In this document: piece by piece, positions 1 through 5,577 of the stretch | Layout: each line of letters begins with the position of its first letter | How positions within the stretch are numbered: position 1 is the stretch's first letter | DNA from: Candidatus Nomurabacteria bacterium | Lineage (GTDB): Bacteria; Patescibacteriota; Minisyncoccia; Phycocordibacterales; UBA9973 | DNA length: 5,688 bases | Assembly (NCBI GenBank): GCA_903869875.1 | Contig: CAIQAW010000047.1 | Span: forward strand, 1-5,688 | Reading direction: 5' to 3' | The notes under the pieces: model-generated | What the model was told of the DNA's origin: nothing | Databases searched by the model: none | What the model saw: the letters and a program-made list of their open reading frames with translations, nothing else | Position numbers and translations under genes: made by a program

Positions 1-2
1 AA

Positions 3-113
3 GAAATAAACAAAGTAAAAACAAAAGAAACAACTGTAGACAAAGAAATAGATAAACGAGACGGACTACTGTCACAACGTAGAAAAAAAACAAGTACAGT
101 AAACTCAATATAA
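3..113 (+). CDS. C-terminal end of an unidentified gene (partial)
   Basis: The reading frame is open from the window edge and closes with TAA at 111-113, giving 36 residues that end in RRKKTSTVNSI. The other two forward frames meet stops at 7-9 and 53-55. The segment is very polar, rich in Lys, Glu, Thr and Asp, with no hydrophobic stretch, and looks like a flexible charged tail. Its stop codon overlaps the TATAAA box proposed for the next gene, and only 7 nt separate the two genes. Long membrane proteins upstream of PrgI/VirB4 genes often have such tails, but that is only a contextual guess; the function cannot be read from this fragment. Confidence 0.6.
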   Translation, partial: EINKVKTKETTVDKEIDKRDGLLSQRRKKTSTVNSI

Positions 114-114
114 A
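109..114 (+). promoter_or_regulatory. -10 box (TATAAA) of the 121-897 gene, leaderless spacing
   Basis: TATAAA is followed by exactly 6 nt and then ATG at 121, so the A of the ATG would sit at the canonical +1. The same geometry recurs before four other genes with a perfect TATAAT. The box overlaps the stop codon of the upstream gene. No clear -35 is visible. In such AT-rich sequence a chance match is possible. Confidence 0.4.
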
Positions 115-120
115 AAAAAT

Positions 121-897
121 ATGAATTACGAGGACATATACATGACTAAATTAGAGCAAGCCCCAAATGAACTGGTGTTGGCTATTAATAATGTCCAGCC
201 GGAACAAAAAGTCATGTCTATAGCGGGTATTGCTGGGCTTACACCAGAAGAAACTGAAGTATTATCTCATATAATAGACATGTATATATATGGTGCATTA
301 CAAGTTTCAGAGTTACCACAGGAAATAATAAAACAAATACCTAAAACCCAGTCAGTTCTGTCACATATAATCGATGCAATAAATAACACTATTGCAATAC
401 CAGTACAAAAAGAAATGCAGAAACAAAATGAATTAGAAGAACCACTGGAACCAACACTATCAGCAGAAGAATTAAATCTAGAATCTGACAAACCTGAATT
501 TTGGGTAAACGAACCAGATGAAGAAATATATACGGAAGAAGACATAGAAAACTTGCGCGCAGAGGGTATATATATAGACGACTTAGAGGAAATAAATGAA
601 CAAGATAACAGTGAACAAGCGACAGGTAACACAAGTAATACAAACACTGAGGGCACTATATCTAATGAAGAACATGAAACACTACAAAAAGCCGGCATAG
701 TTATAGACGGGGCACCAATAACAGAAAAAACTGATAACAGTTTAGACTTTGTGAAAATGGGTTTTAGTCAACCAACTGCTACACTAAACACCAGTAGTAA
801 CCATGTAATACCTAACATAACCAAACCGGAACCGACTGTTTCAGGTAAAGCAATACCTAAGCCGCCTAAGAAAGACTTGTATTTAGAATCTATTTAG
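121..897 (+). CDS. Acidic protein of unknown function with helical N-terminus and internal repeats
   Basis: This 258-aa protein is not recognised. It has no signal peptide and no membrane segment. Residues 9-105 look helical and resemble small helical domains seen in CPR proteins (general form: P-x-EL-x-x-AI ... GLT-x-EE). VLSHIID occurs twice there, at 47-53 and 79-85. Residues 105-180 are acidic and low in complexity, probably disordered. A second repeat, with the pattern EGIYID/AGIVID, lies at 138-154 and 181-197. The tail is Pro/Lys-rich (IPKPPK at 245-250). ATG 121 fits a leaderless start 6 nt after TATAAA. The alternative ATG 142 has a GAGG ribosome-binding site at 130-133 with 8 nt spacing, so the start is uncertain. 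A strong terminator follows. Its position just before the T4SS genes suggests, but does not prove, a linked role. Confidence 0.85.
   Translation: MNYEDIYMTKLEQAPNELVLAINNVQPEQKVMSIAGIAGLTPEETEVLSHIIDMYIYGALQVSELPQEIIKQIPKTQSVLSHIIDAINNTIAIPVQKEMQKQNELEEPLEPTLSAEELNLESDKPEFWVNEPDEEIYTEEDIENLRAEGIYIDDLEEINEQDNSEQATGNTSNTNTEGTISNEEHETLQKAGIVIDGAPITEKTDNSLDFVKMGFSQPTATLNTSSNHVIPNITKPEPTVSGKAIPKPPKKDLYLESI
130..133 (+). promoter_or_regulatory. Possible Shine-Dalgarno (GAGG) for alternative start at 142
   Basis: GAGG lies 8 nt before the in-frame ATG at 142, which would give a 251-aa product beginning MTKLEQAPNEL. It competes with the leaderless-type start at 121. It is one of few recognisable ribosome-binding sites in the window, so both starts could be used. 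Confidence 0.35.
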
Positions 898-921
898 TTA
901 TAAAATTATAAATCAGGATCA

Positions 922-954
922 AAAAGACACCAGAACAAAGTTCTGGTGTCTTTT
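922..954 (+). terminator. Rho-independent terminator with perfect 15-bp stem
   Basis: The arms 922-936 and 940-954 are perfectly complementary with an AAA loop at 937-939. The GC-containing core is 11 bp (926-936 with 940-950). The stem carries an A-run on its 5' side and a T-run on its 3' side, so it could stop transcription from both directions. It begins 25 nt after the stop of the 121-897 gene and separates that gene from the PrgI/VirB4 block. Confidence 0.92.
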
Positions 955-964
955 GCTTTATGAC

Positions 965-993
965 TTTACACATTATAACTTTCTACTTGTAAT
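965..993 (+). promoter_or_regulatory. Candidate promoter TTTACA-N17-TGTAAT upstream of PrgI-like gene
   Basis: TTTACA (965-970) matches the -35 consensus at 5 of 6 positions, and TGTAAT (988-993) matches the -10 at 5 of 6, with the ideal 17-bp spacer. Transcription would start near 1000 and leave a leader of about 16 nt. It overlaps or competes with the perfect TATAAT at 1003-1008. Confidence 0.4.
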
Positions 994-1002
994 TTATTAT
1001 AG

Positions 1003-1008
1003 TATAAT
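1003..1008 (+). promoter_or_regulatory. -10 box TATAAT of PrgI-like gene, leaderless spacing
   Basis: A perfect TATAAT preceded by G ends 7 nt before ATG 1016, so transcription should begin at or one base before the start codon. No Shine-Dalgarno sequence lies between the box and the ATG. The same GTATAAT heptamer occurs at matching positions before three other genes. Confidence 0.6.
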
Positions 1009-1015
1009 AAATTAC

Positions 1016-1438
1016 ATGCAATTCCAAGTTCCACAATTTATCGATGTCGAAGACAAAGTTGTCGGTCCTTTTACTTGGAAAGAATTCGTTTACCTAGCTG
1101 GAGGGGCAGGGGTTTGTATCTTAACTTTTAAAATAGTTTCTAGTTTTTTTCTTGCTATTATTATAGTGGCACCGTTTGTTACACTGTCTTTACTGTTAAC
1201 GTTTTACAAAGTAAACGATAGGCCATTTATAAACATATTTCAGTCTATGTTGTCGTATTTTCTAAGTAAAAAACTATACATATGGAGTCAACCAAAACAA
1301 GACCCAAACAAAAAAGCTGTGCAAAGTAAACAACAAGAGCTAACAAAAATAGCAATGGTAGAAGAAGCTGAAAAAGTATTAACACCAGACAAACTTCGTG
1401 AACTAACATGGAGCCTAGATGTGTTAGATAAAAAATAA
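1016..1438 (+). CDS. PrgI-family (VirB3-like) T4SS inner-membrane protein
   Basis: This 140-aa protein has the PrgI-family layout. An N-terminal VPQFIDVEDKVVGPFTW (5-21) precedes two adjacent hydrophobic segments (about 24-43 and 44-64). NDRPF follows at 67-71, then YIW at 88-90 and a charged C-terminal tail ending in TWSLDV. PrgI proteins are small membrane components encoded next to VirB4 in Gram-positive-type and CPR T4SS loci, in the place of VirB3, and probably form part of the inner-membrane channel base. The start is ATG 1016. An in-frame TTG extension to 953 would begin inside the terminator and add 21 unrelated residues. The next gene follows after 21 nt. Family assignment is firm from the motif order; the exact role in this organism is inferred. 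Confidence 0.88.
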   Translation: MQFQVPQFIDVEDKVVGPFTWKEFVYLAGGAGVCILTFKIVSSFFLAIIIVAPFVTLSLLLTFYKVNDRPFINIFQSMLSYFLSKKLYIWSQPKQDPNKKAVQSKQQELTKIAMVEEAEKVLTPDKLRELTWSLDVLDKK

Positions 1439-1447
1439 AAAAGAAGG

Positions 1448-1453
1448 TATAAT
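1448..1453 (+). promoter_or_regulatory. -10 box TATAAT of TraC-like gene, leaderless spacing
   Basis: A perfect TATAAT preceded by G is followed by 6 nt and ATG 1460, placing the A of ATG at +1. It lies in the 21-nt gap after the PrgI-like gene. The purine run AAGAAGG (1441-1447) just before it could act as a distant ribosome-binding site on read-through mRNA, but its 12-nt spacing to the ATG is long. Confidence 0.6.
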
Positions 1454-1459
1454 ATACGC

Positions 1460-2113
1460 ATGGCATTAGACGCTCAACGAACTCAAGATTTTGTTCCAAT
1501 ACAAGAAATCCGAAATGGGGTTATTGAACTTACTTCTGGAGAAGTTCGTGCTATTGTACTTGCTAACCCTATAAACCTTTCCTTAAAAACAGAAGAAGAA
1601 CAACAGGCTGTATTAGCCAACTTCATGTCTTTTTTGAATTCACTAGACTTTTCAACTCAAATATCCATACAGTCACGCAGACTTGATATTACAGAATACT
1701 TATTAAAACTAGAAAAAAGGTACGAAGCCCAAACTGAACCGCTACTAAAAATACAAACCAGACAGTACATTGAATTTATTCGCGAATTTACAGAAAATAA
1801 CGAAATAATGACCAAAGACTTTTTCGTGGTAGTACCATACGAGGGTGGTGTATTAAAGAACGAAGCCAAAGGTATTTTTTCTTTCTTCAGTAATAAATCT
1901 AAAAAGGAAGTTTTACTGGATGAACAGAAGACTTTTGAAGAAAACCGCACACAATTAGAACAAAGGGTGTCTTTGGTTATTTCTGGACTTGCTTCATGTG
2001 GCGTAAAAGCTGAAATGTTAGACACAGACGCAGTTATAGAAGTTATATACAAGGTGTTTAACCCGGGCGACAGACACCGTGCACTGGCCATAGGTAACGA
2101 AAACGAATCATAA
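1460..2113 (+). CDS. TraC-like domain protein (VirB4 N-terminal-domain relative)
   Basis: This 217-aa protein corresponds to what CPR genomes often label a TraC-like domain protein, encoded between PrgI and VirB4. Residues 11-40 (FVPIQEIRNGVIELTSGEVR and onward) look like the opening beta strands of the VirB4/TraC N-terminal domain. Helices follow (about 44-112), then the core strand FFVVVPYE (121-128) and a C-terminal helix-strand unit with LEQRVSLVISGLASCGVKAE (166-185) and IYKVFNPG (196-203). There is no Walker A, so it is not an ATPase. It probably assembles with VirB4 or the channel at the cytoplasmic face of the membrane. VirB4 starts 4 nt after its stop, which indicates one transcription unit. 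The family call comes from recalled resemblance plus context. Confidence 0.8.
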   Translation: MALDAQRTQDFVPIQEIRNGVIELTSGEVRAIVLANPINLSLKTEEEQQAVLANFMSFLNSLDFSTQISIQSRRLDITEYLLKLEKRYEAQTEPLLKIQTRQYIEFIREFTENNEIMTKDFFVVVPYEGGVLKNEAKGIFSFFSNKSKKEVLLDEQKTFEENRTQLEQRVSLVISGLASCGVKAEMLDTDAVIEVIYKVFNPGDRHRALAIGNENES

Positions 2114-2117
2114 CTAT

Positions 2118-4115
2118 ATGGGAATATTTGATACATTTTTAGGAAAAAAGAAACTAAACAACACTGACGCATCAATGTTGCCGGTACTTCCTAGTGAAAT
2201 ATTTGAAAAAGCCACACTTGAATTACGCGACAAACTTGCACCATCGGCTATTGAAATATCTCCTAGATCAATACACTTGGGCGACAAAATTGCTAGAAGC
2301 TACTTTATAGTTTCGTACCCGAGTTACCTTACAGACAACTGGTTTTCTCAGATTGTTAACCTTGACCGTGTGTTTGATGTTTCAATTTACATCCACCCGG
2401 TCGACAGTAAAGAACTGTTAAAAACATTTGAAAAAAAGGTTGCAGAAGTTCAAAGTCAGATCAGTGTACGTGAATCTAAAGGTATGGTTCGCGACCCAGC
2501 ATTGGACGCTGCGTATAGAAACCTTGAACAACTTCGTGACTCATTAATACAAGCCCAGCAAAAAGTTTTCCAACTTGGTGTTTATATTACCATTTATGCT
2601 TCTGACGAAAACGACCTTTTCAAAGCTGAAAACCAAATTCGTGGAATACTTGAAACACAAATGATTATTATTAAACCGGCTTTGTTTCAACAAAAAGAAG
2701 GTTTTCTTTCGACAGCACCCCTAAATACAGACATATTGGAAATAAATACCAAAATGAATTCTGAGCCTATTGCTAGTATTTTTCCATTTGTGTCTTTCGA
2801 CCTAACTTCAAAGAACGGTATAATGTATGGTATAAACCGCCACAATGCAAGTTTGGTTATATTTGATAGATTTTCTTTACCAAACTATAACTCTGTAACT
2901 ATTGCTACTTCTGGTGCAGGTAAAAGTTTTGTTACAAAACTAGAAATACTACGTAGTTTAATGTTTGACACCGATGTTATAGTTATCGACCCTGAACACG
3001 AATACGAATATCTAGCAGACGCAGTAGGGGGTAGATTCTTTAATATATCTTTGTCTTCAGAACACCATATTAACCCTTTCGACTTACCACCAGTACGTGA
3101 AGACGAAAACCCTTCTGACGTATTACGTTCAAACACAATTGCATTAGTTGGCTTATTCCGTCTTATGTTGGGCGGACTTACCCCAGAAGAAGATTCTATT
3201 GTAGACCGTGCTGTTACAGAAACATATGCATTAAAAGACATTACACCTGGCTCAGATTTCTCTACAGCATTACCACCACTACTTACAGACTTCGAAATGG
3301 TTCTAGCAGGTATGGAAGGCAGTGACTCTGTTCTACAGCGATTACGCAAATACACTCGTGGAACTTGGTCTACATTTATAAACCAGCCCACTAATGTAGA
3401 CATAAACAAAAAACTGGTTGTCTTTTCAATACGCGACATGGAAGAAGAATTGAAACCAATTGCCATGTACATAGTTACAAATTTTATCTGGACATCTATA
3501 CGCCACACATTAAAAAAACGTTTACTAGTGGTGGACGAAGCCTGGGTTATGATGAAGTCAGTAGACACAGCCTCGTTCCTTTATGGTATAGCAAAACGCG
3601 GACGTAAATATTTCCTGGGTTTGTCTGTTATATCTCAGAATATAGACGACTTTATGAAAAACGACTACGGTACAGCTATAGTTACCAACTCGTCCATGCA
3701 ACTATTGTTAAAACAAAGTCCTTCGTCTATAGACGTACTGCAGAAAACATTCCATCTGACCGACCAAGAAAAAATGATACTGTTAGAATCACAAACGGGG
3801 CAGGGCATATTCTTTGCTGGACAAAAACACGTTGCAATAGAAGTACGAGCCTCATATACTGAGCAACAAATTATAACTTCTGACCCACAACAACTACTGG
3901 CTATTAAAAAAGCCAAGCAGGAACTAATGGAACACGAAGGTCAGGTTAGGGTTGCTGCCGCAACAGAATACAAACAAGCTGAAACAGCAGCCGTGCAAAA
4001 AGCCTTTATAGAAGAAGAAAACACTGTGCCAATACCGAAACCCCCTACAAAAGAATCTCCAATGTCATTAGACGACGAAATACGTGCCCTAGAAAACGAA
4101 TTTCAGAAACTCTAG
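2118..4115 (+). CDS. virB4: VirB4-family T4SS ATPase
   Basis: This 665-aa protein is a VirB4/TraC/TrbE-type ATPase that powers substrate transfer or pilus assembly at the inner membrane. Residues 20-230 form the N-terminal VirB4 domain, with a helical segment at 96-153. The P-loop is ATSGAGKS (263-270; Lys269, Ser270), which fits [AG]xxxxGK[ST] with Ala in the first place. DPEHEY follows at 291-296 and NPFD at 319-322. Walker B is LLVVDEAW (469-476; Asp473, Glu474), followed by KRGRK (493-497) and the SQ pair of motif C (506-507). The tail (595-665) is charged, Ala-rich and probably disordered or helical, with IPKPP at 639-643. Length is near that of other CPR VirB4s. No Shine-Dalgarno or TATAAT precedes ATG 2118; the 4-nt gap to the TraC-like stop suggests translational coupling. 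Confidence 0.95.
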   Translation: MGIFDTFLGKKKLNNTDASMLPVLPSEIFEKATLELRDKLAPSAIEISPRSIHLGDKIARSYFIVSYPSYLTDNWFSQIVNLDRVFDVSIYIHPVDSKELLKTFEKKVAEVQSQISVRESKGMVRDPALDAAYRNLEQLRDSLIQAQQKVFQLGVYITIYASDENDLFKAENQIRGILETQMIIIKPALFQQKEGFLSTAPLNTDILEINTKMNSEPIASIFPFVSFDLTSKNGIMYGINRHNASLVIFDRFSLPNYNSVTIATSGAGKSFVTKLEILRSLMFDTDVIVIDPEHEYEYLADAVGGRFFNISLSSEHHINPFDLPPVREDENPSDVLRSNTIALVGLFRLMLGGLTPEEDSIVDRAVTETYALKDITPGSDFSTALPPLLTDFEMVLAGMEGSDSVLQRLRKYTRGTWSTFINQPTNVDINKKLVVFSIRDMEEELKPIAMYIVTNFIWTSIRHTLKKRLLVVDEAWVMMKSVDTASFLYGIAKRGRKYFLGLSVISQNIDDFMKNDYGTAIVTNSSMQLLLKQSPSSIDVLQKTFHLTDQEKMILLESQTGQGIFFAGQKHVAIEVRASYTEQQIITSDPQQLLAIKKAKQELMEHEGQVRVAAATEYKQAETAAVQKAFIEEENTVPIPKPPTKESPMSLDDEIRALENEFQKL

Positions 4116-4123
4116 GTAGGTTT

Positions 4124-4187
4124 AAGGTTATGGGTTACAGGTTATAGGAAACTACTCTACAACCTGTAACCTAGCACCTATAACCTT
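4124..4187 (+). repeat. Intergenic inverted-repeat element built from GGTTA units
   Basis: The left side carries three close copies of a GGTTA-type unit: AAGGTTATG, GGTTACAG and GGTTATAGG. The right side carries their complements. Three pairings are exact: 4133-4143 with 4161-4171 (11 bp), 4124-4131 with 4180-4187 (8 bp), and 4139-4148 with 4177-4186 (10 bp, an alternative to the first). The first two can form together as a long hairpin with a right-side bulge at 4172-4179. No T-run follows, so it is a weak candidate for a standard terminator. It fills the gap between VirB4 and the next promoter, and could be an mRNA 3'-end hairpin, a protein-binding site or a REP-like element. Confidence 0.75.
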
Positions 4188-4194
4188 TGTGATG

Positions 4195-4200
4195 TATAAT
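4195..4200 (+). promoter_or_regulatory. -10 box TATAAT of coiled-coil gene, leaderless spacing
   Basis: A perfect TATAAT preceded by TG ends 6 nt before ATG 4207. Its -35 region would fall inside the right arm of the inverted-repeat element (around 4172-4177), where no -35 consensus is seen. Folding of, or protein binding to, that element could therefore affect this promoter. Confidence 0.6.
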
Positions 4201-4206
4201 ACCCCT

Positions 4207-4641
4207 ATGCAACCACAAGACGACCAACAAACAACTAACACACAAAATAAAGACCACATAACCGTAGCTGGACTTGAATTTGAAGGTAGTACTGTAAGTG
4301 CCTTAGAAAGTGCATTTGCCACAGAACTGCAGTCTATACCACAAGTGTCACCTAAAACGAACACCGCCCAAACAAACACTGATTTTAAAGAAAAGGTGGC
4401 TCAAATTAAACATAAACAAGAAGACTGGACCAAAGAAGAAATGGTTTTAAAAGACGACATAGAGTCTAAAATACAACAACTAAAAATGTTAAAAAAGGCT
4501 ATTGAGGACGAAATATCAAACCTAAAAACACTAGAGCAAAAGAAGGCGACACTAGATAATGAAATAAAAAAAATAGAAGACCTAGAAAACGCACAAAAAA
4601 ATGTTGAAGAGGAAATAAACAACCTTATTAGTTCTCAATAG
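4207..4641 (+). CDS. Small cytoplasmic coiled-coil protein, unknown function
   Basis: This 144-aa protein is not recognised as a named family. Residues 1-18 are Gln/Thr/Asn-rich and polar. Residues 19-45 (ITVAGLEFEGSTVSALESAF) form a short, moderately hydrophobic segment that may be a small folded motif. Residues 46-58 are a Pro/Thr/Asn linker. From about 60 to 142 there is an almost continuous coiled coil of Lys/Glu-rich heptads with Leu/Ile in core places (LKDDIESKIQQLKMLKKAI and onward). It has no signal peptide or membrane segment. ATG 4207 is chosen because a GTG extension to 4189 would start upstream of the TATAAT box. It lies between VirB4 and a secreted protein, so a scaffold or adaptor role for the secretion system is possible but unproven. 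Confidence 0.85.
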   Translation: MQPQDDQQTTNTQNKDHITVAGLEFEGSTVSALESAFATELQSIPQVSPKTNTAQTNTDFKEKVAQIKHKQEDWTKEEMVLKDDIESKIQQLKMLKKAIEDEISNLKTLEQKKATLDNEIKKIEDLENAQKNVEEEINNLISSQ

Positions 4642-4650
4642 TAAATAGTG

Positions 4651-4656
4651 TATAAT
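4651..4656 (+). promoter_or_regulatory. -10 box TATAAT of secreted-protein gene, leaderless spacing
   Basis: A perfect TATAAT preceded by TG lies 6 nt before ATG 4663, in the 21-nt gap after the coiled-coil gene. It sets the start at 4663: the upstream in-frame GTG at 4648 would lie 5' of the box and would spoil the signal peptide. No -35 consensus is clear; TTAGTT at 4628-4633 is a weak match at 17-bp spacing. Confidence 0.6.
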
Positions 4657-4662
4657 ATAGTC

Positions 4663-5577
4663 ATGAAGAAAAGTCTATTTATTGTATGTATATTAATTTC
4701 TCTTGCTTTTAGTAGTGTTGTAAATGCACAAGTTACAGCTGTTTCATTAAATGTAACCCCGGAAAATGCACAAACAGGCGACATAGTTACAGTTAGTGCA
4801 ACTAGTTACAGTGAAGACCTAACTAGGTCTGTATTTACATGGACAGCAAACGGAAAAATCGTTAAAAAAGGCTCTGGGGTAACTTCTGTTTCATTTAGAA
4901 AAATACCTTCATTACCACTTGTAACTATTGGTGTTGTAATAGACCTTGCTAGCGGCCAAACAATACAACAGTCAGTAGACATAACAAACCAAAACTTAGA
5001 TCTATTATGGGAAGCAGTGGACGCATATACACCACCGTTTTATAAAGGCAAAGCAATGCCTGTTACAGAAGGTGCTGTTAGATTTAGCCCAATAATGTCT
5101 AGGGGTGGTGTTTTTGGTAGTAATGGAAATAAAAACAACATTTATACATGGTCTAGAAGTAACGATGTTGTAGGCACCGCATCTGGCACCGGCAAAGATT
5201 CTTTTCCTATAATAATGGACTATATGCTGAATAAGGAACAAATAGGTGTTAGAGTTGAAGGAATTGGTTCGAATTCAATACAAGAAACTAAAATAGATCT
5301 TGTTCCACAAAATATACAAGTTCTGTTTTACCCAAATAATAACGGTTTTATAAATTGGAACAAATCTATTACAGACGGATACATACTGGCTAAAAGTACT
5401 AAAATAATGGCCACACCATACTATATAACACCCAAAACACTAAAAAATGTTAGTTTTAATTGGAATAAAAATACAGATACTGTATATGGTGGACAAAACA
5501 TAGATTTGACACCAACAGACGAAGGAACAACATTGTTTAATGTTTCTATTGAAAATAAATCAAATCCTACATTATGA
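4663..5577 (+). CDS. Secreted protein with three Ig-like repeats, C-terminus apparently truncated
   Basis: This 304-aa protein starts with a clear signal peptide (Lys2-Lys3, hydrophobic core 4-19, cleavage probably after VNA at 20-22). The mature part is beta-rich with no catalytic motif, and resembles CPR surface proteins with a PPFYKGK-type motif (124-130). Three repeats align on an aromatic-T/N-W-x6-V core at Trp60/Val67, Trp163/Val170 and Trp267/Val274, giving a period of 103-104 residues. Repeats 1 and 2 end with a further strand (about 100-107 and 205-213) that repeat 3 lacks, because TGA at 5575 ends the protein at ENKSNPTL. This, with the antisense methyltransferase reading just beyond, suggests the natural end is missing. 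It is probably exported and surface-located, perhaps anchoring or accompanying the secretion apparatus. Specific function is unknown. Confidence 0.85.
   Translation: MKKSLFIVCILISLAFSSVVNAQVTAVSLNVTPENAQTGDIVTVSATSYSEDLTRSVFTWTANGKIVKKGSGVTSVSFRKIPSLPLVTIGVVIDLASGQTIQQSVDITNQNLDLLWEAVDAYTPPFYKGKAMPVTEGAVRFSPIMSRGGVFGSNGNKNNIYTWSRSNDVVGTASGTGKDSFPIIMDYMLNKEQIGVRVEGIGSNSIQETKIDLVPQNIQVLFYPNNNGFINWNKSITDGYILAKSTKIMATPYYITPKTLKNVSFNWNKNTDTVYGGQNIDLTPTDEGTTLFNVSIENKSNPTL

Noticed and set aside
267..698. - strand reading frame of 143 codons opposite the acidic protein
   Set aside because: Its Ser/Cys-rich composition is what antisense Glu/Asn/Thr codons produce; no motif or start signal.
953..1015. 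N-terminal extension of the PrgI-like gene from a TTG
   Set aside because: It would begin inside the terminator stem and span the TATAAT; the family N-terminus begins at MQFQVPQFID (1016).
2818..2824. GTATAAT inside the VirB4 gene
   Set aside because: It encodes part of KNGIMYGIN in the conserved stretch before the P-loop, and no gene start with the right spacing follows; an internal promoter cannot be supported.
2885..3568. Long - strand reading frame (227 codons) opposite VirB4
   Set aside because: It is antisense to the conserved ATPase domain, is Ser/Thr-rich and low in complexity, and has no recognisable motif; a codon-bias shadow.
4189..4206. GTG start for the coiled-coil gene
   Set aside because: It lies upstream of the -10 box and adds MMYNTP with no ribosome-binding site.
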